DNA of 64,000 bases from NCBI GenBank assembly GCA_036571765.1, contig BROE01000024.1:3785722-3849721 (forward strand), read 5' to 3'. Position 1 is the stretch's first letter. Each line of letters opens with the position of its first letter. Below the pieces are notes generated by a model. That model had not been told where the DNA came from. It saw only the letters and a list, made by a program, of their open reading frames with translations, and did not search any database. This document shows positions 1-11,700 of this stretch, one piece after another. Source of the stretch: Plecoglossus altivelis. Taxonomy: Eukaryota; Chordata; Actinopteri; Osmeriformes; Plecoglossidae. A program made the position numbers and the translations under genes.

Positions 1-2165
1 GTGGAAACGTGTCCGCGCAGATCGCCTATTCCGACCGATCAAAAAGATGGTGGGCTCCCTGCTTCTAATTCTTCTAGTGATTTTGCTGATATATGGCTTT
101 TGCTCTTTGTTAACTTTTGTTAGATAAACATGTACAGTTATATATGCTAGAAAAACAAAGTAATATAAGTGATATGTACAGCATATCATAAAATAATATT
201 CATATTTGATCAATTGATTGGATACAGCATCATATTCCCACCCATGCATTCAGTGATGACTGTGTGGACCTCTGTAGGAATTACCCCCAGCTGTATTACG
301 AGCTGAACCTCCAGGTTCCACACAGCAACGTGTCGGTGACGGTGCTGATGATCGACACGGTGGTGCTGTGTGGGAACACCTACGACAGCCTCCAGCCCCG
401 AGGCAGCCAGGACCCCCACGCTGCCGCCATGCAGCTCAGCTGGATCAACTCTCGACTGGCAAACAGCAAGTACGATCCAGGCCTCTCGGGTTGTGTTTCT
501 AAGAGAGCTCTCTGATGTTTAGCACTGTAGATCAAGTGTACACACACACACACACACGTTAGAGCCACTTCGTTACTTGTGTTTCGTCCCGAATATTATC
601 TGTAGAAATGGGGTGGGGTCCCGTGTCATACCACGCATGCCACGGCCAAAAGTTGTGTTGCACAAAGCATCCCTTTTGGCAAAGTGAAGAGTTGAAAAAA
701 CAAGCCAATTAGTGTGTGTGTAAATATGGATGATTGAAGATCCCACAAGGAGTAAGTGACCTGCTGTTGTTCAGGCCTCAGAGCAGGAATGTAATAACAG
801 TATGGCTTGTTCTAAGAAAGCCTCTCCCCTGCTTCACTCCTCCAGTCTGAAGTATCTAGTGATGAGCTCTCCTCATAACTGCTAAGAGCACACATTCTAG
901 CCACGTGATTATGTTGGTGTACTCCCTCACACGTGAGACAATCCAGATTTTGGACCGAGTTTATCTAGGTTGGTCTGACTCTATTGCTTGCGGGATGTAA
1001 TGATTGAAGGTAGGTGGGGAGATATGGGACTAGGAGAAGAATGGAGCACTGCTTCGACGTAGCTGCGATAAGAGTGAAAGTAAAGGTCGTGGTATAAGCG
1101 CCCACAGAGATGATAGATGCTGTCTCAATGAGCGCACGAGGTAGTGCTTGTGGATAGTGCTGCATGTCTTAACTCTTCTCTCTCTTCGGTCTCTTCTTCC
1201 TGCTTCTTTCATCGGTCTCGTCTTCTCTCCTCTCGCGTAGTTCTCTCTCTCTCTCTCATCATCGCTCGTTCGTGTCTCTTCTCTCTCTGCGGCATCTTTC
1301 TCATCGGTTTTCTCTGGTCGTGATCCGAGTCTTTTTCTCTTCTCGTTTCTTCGATTCTCTTGCGCTGCGTTTACTTTTAGCACTCGCCATTTATAAAGTG
1401 TCAATATCAGATGAGAAATGAGGCCATGATAAACATTTTACAAACACGCTTATTGTGGTGCTTTAGAAGCACTCCTAGCTGCCACCTCCGAGGTCGAAAG
1501 GAAAAAGAGTGTGTGGTTTGGAGGGCCTATGTCTCGGTCATGGGTCAGAGGACTACAAAGTAGTGGACAGCTGAGACCGCTGGCTGAAGAAGAGCGGTAC
1601 AGCTTGTACCTTCAGGGACACACATGGACATCCAGGTGAGGAAGAATGCGTCGTATCGATGCTCGTACTTGAGCAGGGAAGACATGCCCACAGTAGTACA
1701 CTTTGACTGAATTCCTATCTGTTAGTGTTGTGCTTTAGATGACCAAATTTCATTTGTGATTTTGAAGTTTATTTGCTCAGCCTAGTTGCCCTGGGTTTCA
1801 GAGTTTGACTTCTTTGTGAGTACGTTGAAAGCTGTGTAACAACCTGAGTCATACTTCACGTGTGCAAACAGTTTTTCAGTATAGCTAATTCTAATTCTGA
1901 TGGTGTGATAATTGTTGCATTACAGTTCATCAGAGAGGATGATGGGAGTTCCTACATAGTCAGTGGGAGCGGGAACTTCGACGACTCCTCCTCCTCCCAC
2001 CGACGGAGTGTCCCGTTGTCCTGGCAACAGTTTTCCAGCGCTGTCAATCAAACGTCAGGAGGATTTGCTTTCTTTGAAGTCACAGAGACAGAGATGACAG
2101 TCAGCTTCATTCAGACGGATGGGAAATGCGTGTATCAAACAAAAATGGATATGCGCAAACTGTGA
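1..2165 (+). CDS. acp5: Tartrate-resistant acid phosphatase type 5-like gene, 3' part, possibly broken
   Basis: This is the 3' portion of a purple acid phosphatase (ACP5/TRAP) gene, a secreted or lysosomal di-iron phosphatase. Three exons read cleanly. The first (1-49, 5' end outside the window) ends GNVSAQIAYS...SKRW. The second (278-469) continues in frame across a GT-AG junction with NYPQLYYELN and the conserved VLMIDTVVLCGN strand. The last (1926-2165) follows a TTACAG acceptor, contains IREDDGSSYIVSGSGNF and GGFAFFEV, and ends ...MDMRKL plus TGA. The exon between them should encode the metal-binding GHYPVW and GHDH motifs (His186, His221 and His223 in mammalian TRAP). Only a degraded match is found there, at about 1505-1635, with a stop and a frame shift. 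The locus may therefore be a recent pseudogene or make a non-catalytic product. The gene converges on f3. Family assignment is firm; functionality is doubtful. Confidence 0.82.
1165..1345. repeat. Pyrimidine-rich low-complexity tract in the acp5 intron
   Basis: The plus strand is dominated by CTCTT and CTCTC motifs, with the purest run near 1238-1257. An open frame on the minus strand here codes only Arg/Glu-rich low-complexity sequence and is not taken as a gene. Confidence 0.6.
1505..1635 (+). pseudogene. Degraded relic of the acp5 active-site exon
   Basis: Between the two readable acp5 exons, this stretch gives QLRPL followed by RYSLYLQGH in one frame. That lines up with the family's LRPLL...TAYLxGHDH segment. 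An in-frame stop precedes it, and the end of the exon (ATC CAG before a good GTGAGG donor) lies in another frame. The upstream part keeps only scattered remains of the GHYPVWSVAEHG block. The donor site is intact and has the phase (0) needed for the last exon, which supports common origin. The alignment is by eye and short. Confidence 0.45.
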
Positions 2166-2221
2166 CCAATCAAGAGGACTGGATTGGATAGACAGCTGGG
2201 TTTACAGTGAGGCATATATAG

Positions 2222-2367
2222 TACTGTGCAAAGGTCTTAGGCATTAACACACCTTCCTGAACATTGCACTTTACATGTTAGGGTGACGATTCAGAAAACA
2301 ACATTCGTATGTGAGATAATATATATGTCAAATTATTGGGTGCCTAGGACTTTTAGACAGACCTGTA
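2222..2367. mobile_element. Short inverted-repeat element (MITE-like) downstream of acp5
   Basis: The left end (2222-2243) reads TACTGTGCAAAGGTCTTAGG. The right end (2341-2367) is an imperfect reverse complement of it, ending ...ACAGACCTGTA. The element is about 146 bp with an AT-rich core and no open frame. I recall similar 'GTGCAAAAGTCTTAGGCA' ends from teleost repeats, but the family name is not assigned. It lies just past the acp5 stop codon and may be part of the 3' UTR. Confidence 0.5.
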
Positions 2368-3297
2368 AATAGTGTGTTGTGTATATCATTTTATAAATTA
2401 TAAACGTGTCAGTTCTGATGAGTAAAGTTTAAAACGGTGAACGCACTAATTGGTACATTTCAAGTATGAATTTAAAATGGTCAATGTGATCAAACAATTT
2501 GTGAAGGGATCATGTCCGCATGTAACTTGACCACAAGATGGTGGTAAGATACTCAATAATAAGCTGCTTTTATCTTTTCTCGTAGCCATTAAAAACTGCT
2601 TCCAAGATGATCTTTTCAATAATCTCAGACAAGGTTCATAACACAACCATGTCCAAAAGAAAACATTGCTTCAAATATTTCAATAGACCTTTTAATAAAG
2701 CGAAAGCCCACAGTAGTACCACAAGTATATTCTATATTTCTATCAAATAAATCTATACATGTATTTGTCAATGATTTTAAATGTGTTCTTTGATGGAAAC
2801 ATTCTGACTATTGAAACCTTTTTACACATAACGTAGAAATACATTAGTGGCAGCACAGTTCAATAAAAACCTTTTTAATATAAAAATAAAATATACTATT
2901 CAATTAGATTTCCCATAATACATTTCACCCATCTCCCAAACCCATGCAGTATCCCATTTATCTTTAAGTTAGAAAGTATAAAATTCGAAAATATTAAATA
3001 AGAACCATAAAGAGTGTTTACAAAAATGGTAGTCGATGCTACAGCAGTAAATGTACAGTACCAGTCACCTCAAAATATTTTTCAGTAATTAAGTGTTAAT
3101 AATCAACTATTCAAATATTAATTTAACAGTTTCACAGAAACAAAATGGAGGATTCCAGAGTTTGACCAAAGGAATGTAAATCGAGTCCACCTTAGAAAGG
3201 CAGATCTAATCCAGGTCTACATTGTCTGTCCACAAAGGGTGTGTTAGGTACACACTCCTTCTCCTTCTGTCCCAAAAGATATATTAAATATGCGCTC
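2368..3297. other. AT-rich convergent 3' UTR region between acp5 and f3
   Basis: No coding sequence is seen here. The region is AT-rich and probably carries the 3' UTRs of both converging genes. An AATAAA on the plus strand lies at 2694-2699. ATTAAA-type signals on the minus strand lie near 2873-2878 and 2691-2696. Which signals are used cannot be decided from sequence alone. Confidence 0.5.
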
Positions 3298-6017
3298 CTA
3301 CACAGTGCGGAGGGGCACTCCCTCTTTCCCACTTTGATTGGCTTTCCTCTTGCTCCTCCTGCAACACACCACGGTGAACGTAATGGCCGCGGCTATGACG
3401 GCCAGGATGAGGAGTATACCAACTGCGATCACGCCAATCCCATACTCTGTCAATTAGGGGGGACAGGGAGAAGTCAGTACATCCAATATTGTTCTGCATT
3501 CAGTCAAGAACTAATTTGATCACGAATATTGTTCATAACACCAGTTGTGCAGTTGAGCACAAAGTGCTTTGAACAACTCAAACTGGACAGAACATGCAAG
3601 ACATGGCAACAACACTTGGAATGCGCTGAAGAAATGAAACATAGTTCACTTTTTTTTTGCAACACTTGTGTGGTGTAAATGATTGGGTGTGCCGATTTAG
3701 CTCGTCTTGGATTTCAACACACTGTATATAGGATACGTCTCTGCCAATACTGATATTCTGATCAGTGACACAGCACCCCTGCAAATCAAATCTTCACAAG
3801 TATCTATAGTAAATCATAGCGATAGAAGATGTGCGCGCATGTTGAGAGATCCCATGTTCAAATCCTTTCCCTGTACGTCGCTCCCTGTGAAAGCATCTGC
3901 TAAGTCAGTGATATTCAACCTCACTGTCCTGCATATTCTACATTCCAACACACCTGGCTCAAATGAATGGCTCCTTATTTGAATCAGGTGTGTTGGAGCA
4001 GGAAAAACCACAACCAGGGCTGAAGGCCACTGTGCCAGGTAGTCTATATATATTGGTACATGATTTCATCCTCCTTATCAAAGCCATTCTGTCATTGTCT
4101 ACGCGATTCTAATTGTTATACATGACTTGACCCTCCTCACCACCGGGATTGTCTTCGTCCTGGGAGCAGACAGTGTGGCTGAGTTCTCCAAGCTGCCGGT
4201 CTGGGGAGCGGGAGGGGATGAAGGCTTGCACGTTGAAGCAGTAACTCTGGCCTCGGTCCACGTCTGTCAACTCGATGACACTGCTCTCCGAAGTCGTCAC
4301 TTTCTAAGGACGGGGAGCCAGAGGAAGGGGAATGGGGGGAAGTTACAGTGGTTGATCGACTTGCTGTATTCCATGCGTTCATCTGACGGCCGTGATGAGA
4401 AACAGGAACAGAAACAGGAACAGAAACAGGGCAGACTGGGATCCATGGTCCCGTGTGCTGTCAGGCAGACACTCTATCAGGTGAGCTCAACTTTGAGAAT
4501 CTCAGATGTGTACGTTGTTCGGAACTATGAGAACAGGTACGGACACATAGGAAATCTAGGTACCTACTCCTCTCAAACGTTTCCTTGACGTCTACAAAAG
4601 ACCCAAAGTCCTCTGTGGTTTATACATGTTAAATTCTGCGTCAATAACTAGTTCTTCATGATCTAAATGTTCTCAGCATTCCCAGGTCGCCCATCCTACC
4701 TTGCCAGTGCTCTGAGCCCTCCTGTAGGTGACTCTGTACTGGAGGTCGTCAGCAAACACGTCCCTGATGCTCAGAGCTTTGTTGTCCCGAAACAGCGCCG
4801 TGAGAGGGTCTTTGACGTACAGCGTGATTTTCCTCTTGTCCGCGCTGACATCCACCTTCACCTCCGGCCTGCCTATCTGAGCTGAATGTGGGGGAGAAAA
4901 CAGAAGCTGGTCACGCTTGCTTGCCACCTTGTCACAAACTTAGGGGCCACTGGGGGTCTCAACCCATCAGTGGCTCCGGTCGGATTAGTCATCCGATCAT
5001 TGAAGGGAATATACCTACTGTCTTTGTAGGGACAGAAGCGCTCAGAGCGTGTGTGCGGGAACTCGATGATGTCAGAAGCCACACCGAGGGGAGATTCTGA
5101 TAGGACATCGGCTGAGTAGGTGGACTTCAGGTCGGTCAGAGACGTGGTCAGGTCGCACTCGGTGTCTGTGGTTCTGATGCAATGAGGATTCCTCTCTCTG
5201 TCCAGACCAAGGCTGAGACACAGGCGGCATTCTTACTTTAACACTCTGGAAGGTTCTTGCTGTAGGACCATTAGATTTGTTGAATGACTGGGCTCGTTGA
5301 CTGGGTGTGGTTTTACAGACTGAATAAGTAACTGTCACCTAAACATGACCATTTCCTGTAACCTTATTTTCTTGCTTAAGATTTATTACACCTGTTTTAG
5401 GACTTCATTTCCCCTTGATCCCAGACAAAGATACATCAGATACAACAAAAGTTTTTAAGGGATCAATATCGAAATCAAATCACATCTCCAGTTTTAACAG
5501 TAGCCTGCATGGCAGAACATGTATTCTCAAGGTCAATGAAGCATTCAGACAAGCAGTGCACATACTTTGTGTAATCACGTGTAAGGTCTACTTATACACT
5601 GTTAAATAATTAACAACCAGTTGCTATATTGCGAGATGGTGGATAACATTGTCTTAATTGGGACAGTAGAACTTATAAAATATATACTCACACTGAATAT
5701 TCAACTGTGTAGGAATAGTTAACGGGTTTAGGACTCCATATAAGCAGCGTTTTGAAGTTGAAAGATGACCAACTGACGTTTTGCGCCTTTGGATACTCTC
5801 CTACAACGATACAAAACTTAAGTCAACTTCCATCTTCAATGTTATGGATTAAGCTCTATGCTACGCAAAGCAACATAACACAATTAAATAACAATCGCGT
5901 TAATCCCACCGAAGAAACTCAGACAAATCACGAGTGATACATACCTGAAGCTATGTCTGTTAAGAGGACGGTCATGAACAGTGGAATTAAGCAAACCATT
6001 TTTTCAGTTTTCAACAT
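3298..6017 (-). CDS. f3: Coagulation factor III (tissue factor)
   Basis: Tissue factor is the single-pass receptor for factor VII/VIIa that starts the extrinsic clotting pathway. There are six exons: 6017-5945, 5800-5692, 5212-5019, 4881-4700, 4303-4141 and 3446-3298. All junctions are GT-AG and in phase, giving 870 nt and 289 aa (human 295). Residues 1-24 form a hydrophobic signal peptide starting MLKTEKMVCLIPLF. Two fibronectin type III domains follow. Diagnostic pieces are WSSFNFKTLLIW, the disulfide pair C72-C80 in CIRTTDTEC, SIRDVFADDLQYRVTY, and the second pair C208-C232 in SYCFNVQAFIPSR...HTVC. A Lys-Lys pair at the exon 4/5 junction (STGKKVTT) matches the human substrate-binding Lys165-Lys166 region. 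The membrane segment is about residues 242-267, followed by a short basic tail starting CCRRSKRK. An additional cysteine at residue 121 has no human counterpart that I know of. Identification is very secure. Confidence 0.96.
3815..3915 (+). mobile_element. Truncated tRNA-derived SINE in f3 intron 5
   Basis: A box-B-like ATGTTCAAATCC is followed by a tail of the type 'GTCGCTCCCTGTGAAAGCATCTGCTAAG'-like sequence (3876-3905), familiar from teleost SINEs that end in 'gcgtctgctaaat'. Box A is not clear, so the copy is degraded or truncated. It lies in the intron between f3 exons 6 and 5. Confidence 0.45.
3945..3996. repeat. Short near-perfect inverted repeat
   Basis: The arms are 3945-3964 and 3977-3996 (20 bp each, 18 matching) around a 12-base loop, beginning CCAACACACCTGGCTCAAAT. 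This hairpin unit is a familiar small teleost repeat and lies directly after the SINE fragment in f3 intron 5. Confidence 0.6.
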
Positions 6018-6273
6018 GTTGCTTCGAGGAGCGTAAAACGTCGGCGCAAATTGCAATTGAATTTGGGTGAGGTTTTATCCAGGTGAACGCAAGCGGTTTT
6101 AGTTTCCAAAAGGTATCTTTCTGAAGTAACGCTGTAAATCGGCATTCGACAGAAGGCTTTGCCAGCTTGTTTAGCAGGATAAATTAAATCCAGGCACGGT
6201 CCAGTACCGTCGGTTGTTTTAGGTAAGCAATTCAAAGTTGTTAGTGTAATGAATTCTATTCTGCCGCGGACAG

Positions 6274-6280
6274 CTTTATA
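6274..6280 (-). promoter_or_regulatory. Candidate TATA box of f3
   Basis: TATAAAG is read on the minus strand about 257 bp upstream of the f3 start codon. This would place transcription start near 6245 and leave a 5' UTR of about 230 nt. The position is plausible for a regulated gene, but no initiator was identified. Confidence 0.4.
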
Positions 6281-6329
6281 AATCTGTGAGATAGGCTGTG
6301 TGTCTGGAATGAAAATGACGCATCGATTG

Positions 6330-8435
6330 GCCAAATAAGGCACGTCGGGTGCACTCGATGTCGCTTAGTGGGACGGGCTTGTCTACACAGACGTGTATGT
6401 GCTCATACTACTTATGCTAAACTCATATCAACCTCAACTACGCAAAAGATAAGCAATGTTATTTTCGTGTTGTTACACCTGTTTTACCAGTGTCGACGAT
6501 GACCAATTTTGATGTTGTGAAAATGCATCCAAACATCATTATAATAACCTACATCCTTGAAACATAATATTGTGCTGGGTTGAAGTTCCCTCGCATTGAC
6601 TGTCACTAAAGCTTACAAACGCCCATTTCAAAGGAGTCTAGTGGCCTACATTTACGACGCCTTTGTCATTAATTGAAACCCTATAGCGTAATATTTGTCC
6701 CGTGCAGGAATGGCTGACATGTTGCTATATGATGTAGCATTGGACTTTAAATCCAATACACGACTAGCCAGACAGTACTGGCAAAGATCATTTCTAACAT
6801 GGAGAAGTCATACTCTTCTGCTCAGATCCTTCAGTATTAGTATTAGCCTATACTATAATAGAACATGGATTTTATGGGAAAGCACCAGAAGATGTTCCTT
6901 TACACTCTAATGATATCCCAATCAGTTTGTGTGTTTTGCCATGGAATGTCATAGCGACGTAATTGCATCCTCTCATGTGGTGGCCTTCCAGCGAAGAACT
7001 GACGTGCCTGTCCTAGTCTAAAAGCCGCCATGGAATACCAATTGTATTGGGCACTGCTGGCAACCTCAAATGGGACATCATGCCAAGCGAAGCTCACTTC
7101 AATAGAAAAGTATGCTAATCAAGGCCCAGTCAGAAGTTCCAGCTGCCTGAGGCTTTGAATGCGCTGTAAGTACTGACTGAAGAGGCTGAAAAACCAAGAC
7201 AAACATGAGACGCACAGAAAGTCCCTAAAACAGGTTAAAAACGTGACCACGTAGTTCACTGCAAGACCAGCACTGACTAATGCTAAATGATAAGGCCCCA
7301 TGAATTAAATCAACCAGTGGCTATTTATTTGTATTTATTGTAGGCAAGCATAATTAAAGCATGTTGTAGACTTGCACTTCTGTTGATGGATTGAGAAATT
7401 CGACAGAATAAAACAGTCAATCACATATTGAAGCACTTGCGAGATGCAGCGGAGTATTGAATTATGTTTTCTTTTGATTTCCAAAGTAACTTGTTCTTTA
7501 ACTAAACCCGGCAAAGCCCAAGGGAATTAGCTGCACAGTATAGTTCGGTAAAATAATCTAATATTAGATTCCATGGAGCCATTGCACAGACAGCTAACAC
7601 CCTAGCCAATGTTCCCAGTAAGTCCCCATTCATCCTGCATTCATTACTCTGTTTCAGACCGGACAACATCACAGGCCTACGCATGGTCAATCGCGGATGA
7701 AAAACTATTGTGGTCCAATTAGCCACAGGAATTTCAGATTAGACTGCCATCACTTGCCTCGTTCTATTGTCTTAATATAGAACACGGTCATGCTTTTTGA
7801 ATCCTCTGTTCCTCACTTTCCCAGGCAGCGAAGCGCAGCGCCGCGGTCGGCGCACTGCGCTACCGTAATGAGTTTCGCCGTTATGGCCCAAAGGGATGTG
7901 GGGAACACAAGCAGAGAGCATGCTATTCTCTCAGTCCGCCTGTTCCAAAGCCCACGCAGTGGAAGATTGGGCTCTACACCGACCTCGGATGAGCTAACAA
8001 GGGATCGCTCTGAATTAAGGGTGAATCCCCAATACAATCCAACGGAATTTCTGTTTTCCATACTTGGAGACTCAAAATGAGTCACAGAAATGCGGTCAAT
8101 GTGGGGGTTAGGTGAGTGGATCCCTGGGAATTCTGTGTCATTATGCGTAATGGAACTATCAATACAAGCCTAGTCTCGTTTTGCTCTATAGTTTGTTGTT
8201 GTGTATTTTGTTGTAGTTATCAGCAGGTTACACAGTTATATTGTGAGCCACATAAAGGAAAAACAGGCGATGAATATGGCTGGAAACATAATCAATTGTT
8301 TGAACTTCAAAAACACATTTGTCTTTCATTGTTGTTGTTGTCAGAAGATAAGAGGCCGCAGTGTTCATTTTCCTGTTTAAACCTTAAGAAAAAATATTAA
8401 TTAAATGTGTCATTCGTCTGTTTCCTCTCGTGTGA
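6330..8435. other. Intergenic region upstream of f3, no gene seen
   Basis: No exon that I recognise, and no long open frame with known motifs. A GC-rich palindromic patch lies near 7826-7862. The rest is unremarkable AT-rich sequence. Confidence 0.5.
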
Positions 8436-8439
8436 CCTA

Positions 8440-8738
8440 GCTCGGATTAGAGCGCTGCTCCTCTACGTCGAGAGGAGTCAACTGAGGTGGCTCGGGAATC
8501 CGTTTCGGATGCTTCCTGGACACCTCCCTCGGGCGATCCGGGCGTATCCTACCGGGAGGTAGCCCCGGGGTAGATCCAGGACACGCTGGAGGGACTATGT
8601 CTCTCAGCTGGCCTGGGAACATCTCAGAATCCCCCGGACGAGCTGGAGGTGGTGTGCGTGGAGAAGGAAGTCTGGGCCTCCCTGCTCAGGACTGCTTCCC
8701 CCACTCCTGGCCATGGATAAGCGGAAGAATATGGATGG
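8440..8738 (+). mobile_element. 3' fragment of a non-LTR retrotransposon (LINE)
   Basis: Translating the plus strand gives pieces typical of the C-terminal end of a fish LINE polyprotein: QLRWLGNPFRMLPGHLPRAI, then RGRSRTRWRDYVSQLAWEHL, then a GPPCSGLLPPLL-like end. Stops and frame changes interrupt it, so it is dead. The fragment ends in a short ATGG tandem (AATATGGATGGATGG), the usual 3' tail of such elements. No reverse transcriptase core is present. Confidence 0.75.
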
Positions 8739-8739
8739 A

Positions 8740-11700
8740 TGGTTTGTCGGTTTCTATCATGAGACTGTTGACCTCAGGAGTCGTCTGCAGTTGGTTAAAC
8801 AGGTCAGCAGGTTTAAACGGAGGGTTGTGTGAAAGCACAGGGATTCAGACCCATGCAGTTTATGGTCTACCCTAACCATTTTTTGGACTGGGATTCCATT
8901 CTATAGAGGAGATGAACAGCCTCAGTCATTTGACTGCTGATGTGGATGTTCGCATGCTAACCGACAAGCATTATTTAGTATTGCTCTCTCTCTCCTGGCA
9001 ATGTCCCACAACAGGCGCAATGTGGTCCGTCACGCTTGTTAACACAGGAGTATAGTCTTGTTCTTCAGTGAACTCATTCAATCCGAATTGGGTCTATCTC
9101 TCTCTCTCTCTCTGGTTCTATTAATAAAACTGGTCTTTACTGCACAGTTTCTGTGGTTCTGCTCCCAGCCCCCCCACCCCCACCAACACCCCATGCCCTT
9201 ACAGCCAGTGTTTTCACAGAGGCCTTTGTTCTTTAGGGATGTGTTCAACTCAGAATCCATTTTTAGTGGAGGATGCAAGCAGTCAAGCATCCTGTTTTTG
9301 TTTGCTAGTTAGCTCATCAGCAATCCCTCTTTTACCTTCTATGCTCTGGTGCGGAGTGGGAGGTGGGACTGGACGGATATCCTGTTTACAATGTTATGCA
9401 ACAGGCTGATGGCGGCTGATAGGCTGCACAGTGGACGAGGTAGGGCAAGCAGTGGATGGGTATGAACCTGTCTGAAGGGGAAATACATATTAACCACGGA
9501 GAGCAGAAGCGGAACACTGAGCAGGATTGCAGAAACACCTGGGGGTTTTTTAAGAAGTACTGTCATTTATGAAACTCTTCAAGAATGTAGGCCGATAATA
9601 GCTAACAGTCATTTTACGACCTATTGACACAGCCCCACACAGGTTGATCAATCTACATTCCCAACCATTTTAAGGATTTCATCACCTAAGCCAACATAAC
9701 TTTCAACATTGCATGTATAATATCCTGAACAATGATTACACTAAACACACACTGACCAGCATTCCTTTGCATAGGCCAAATCAAGTTGAGATGCCTTTGC
9801 CTTGTTTAGAGTGCTACAGAGCTGGCAGAGGTAAAGCTGGCCTGTGTCCCGTCTGTGTGTCTGATCACGGATTACGCAATGGACAAAGGCACAGAAAAGC
9901 GGCTTATCGTGCATTTTTCAGATGTCCGATAACCGTTCAAAAGTTTGAGTCACAGCCTTGTTCAAACAACACACAATAACAATACGTCGACGGTCACACG
10001 AGGTTCTCCACACCATCTACGACCTGTTCGAGTGGAAGCTGGGATTCAGGCACATGTAGGTTACAATGTGTCCATGACTACGTTGCCACCTCACGTCACA
10101 CGCACATGTCTGATGCATTATTAACTTCAAGGTTCTGTTACCACAGCAGACACCTTCCTGTCGTTTTCTTGTACTAGACATACACACTCCTTTCCTTCGG
10201 TTCGGTCACAGTCATTAAACATGCTATCCAGGCCTGCAGATGCCCAGCTTTTCAACCCATCCATCCATGTGCACTCCCCATTCAAGCAAGTGTCTTCCTC
10301 TAGACCCCACTGTGGGGTCCTTCCACAGAATTTGTGGACTTTTAAAACATGCAGCTGTGACTGGGGATGTCAGAACCCGCAGGGATTGGTTGCCAATAGT
10401 TACCGTGCAAAAATAAATGACACTGGACCCGGCAAGAGACCGGCCTTGTTTGAACGTCCTGGGAGAGGTGCCAGAAGGTCTGTGGTGCTTTGTTGTTTGT
10501 ACCCAGTATGAGGAGATTAAACCGGGTGAGAGACGGGCACTTTTAGCGGTTTAGATGCGAGGAGAGCGGTCAGTCATGTAGGAGGTCCATGATATCCAGA
10601 TGTACGGGGAGAGATTTCCCACGCCAAGTTCAATTTGTACATATTTTGGGGGGGGGAGAAATCACCCTCTGTCCTCCTCACTCTAGTAGTAGATAACAGA
10701 CCATGCAGAATGAATCTTTGTTTTTATTGAACATAATGTCCTGCAGCTGAGTAAGCTGACGTTTTTTGGGGTGGGAAAATGGATATCTGACAACTTTCAT
10801 ATTGTCTCACCATAATATCAACTTAATACTACAACTCTCAGTGAAACTCAAGGTAGCGACAGAGCAATAGTCCAAACGTCAGTTTATTAATGTGTCTCTT
10901 TTCTACGAAATCCGGTTTGGTCGTAAACCTAACCCTAAAAGCACTTACTTGTTCTGCATGATCCAAGCAATCTTTTAAATTTAACAACTTTGAATGTCAA
11001 GGAACAGACCATTTAGAGAGTGCCCTTAAGCCATTGTTATGGTCGAGTGTTTACTGACTGGAGTACATTTCCTGCCATGTCTAAGCTTCCACCCACTGCT
11101 AAGAAGAAGCCAGGAAGAACAGAAAATGTGCTCTGGGGAAGGTCGAATTGGCTACGAGCAGTCATAGAGTAACATGATAAGACCAGACACATTAGGGAGT
11201 GTCTCCGCATTTATTGCGGTAATCTCTCTCTCCACTTTTTTCATGACACACTTCATGCACAGACCCAACAATGCATTACGCTGGCAGTGTGCAAACAGTG
11301 TCAAAATAGATGGGGAGGTAGAGAGAGCGTCCTGCCATAACAGGTCTGAGGTGGCCCTGACAGACCTCTTGTTCCAAGAACCGTCTGAGTCAGCGCAGGA
11401 GTGTCAACAAGGGCCGTAAAGGGGACAAAGCCTCAAACCTCCTGTCTGACCAGCTAGTACCAAACCCAGCCTGTCCAGCGTAGCAAGGGTCACGTGTCAT
11501 TATCGTATTACTAGTCAGGGTTGCAGCGGGGTGAGTTTTCTTCTTCTGTGCTTCTTGACGTCCTGAGAACTGGGAACTAGAATAACAAAGCCCAGGGCGC
11601 TCCAGACGGCCCGACATCAACTCGCAGTAATCAGAGCTAATGGCTTTTCACCAAGCGCAAGCTAAACAAACATCCACATGCTAGGCTACGGAAACTGATG

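Noticed and set aside
1030..1404. 124-codon Arg/Glu-rich open frame on the minus strand within acp5
   Set aside because: Low-complexity translation of a CT-rich tract, antisense to an intron.
7826..7862. GC-rich hairpin as a regulatory RNA element
   Set aside because: Arms are short and interrupted, with no gene context to support a function.
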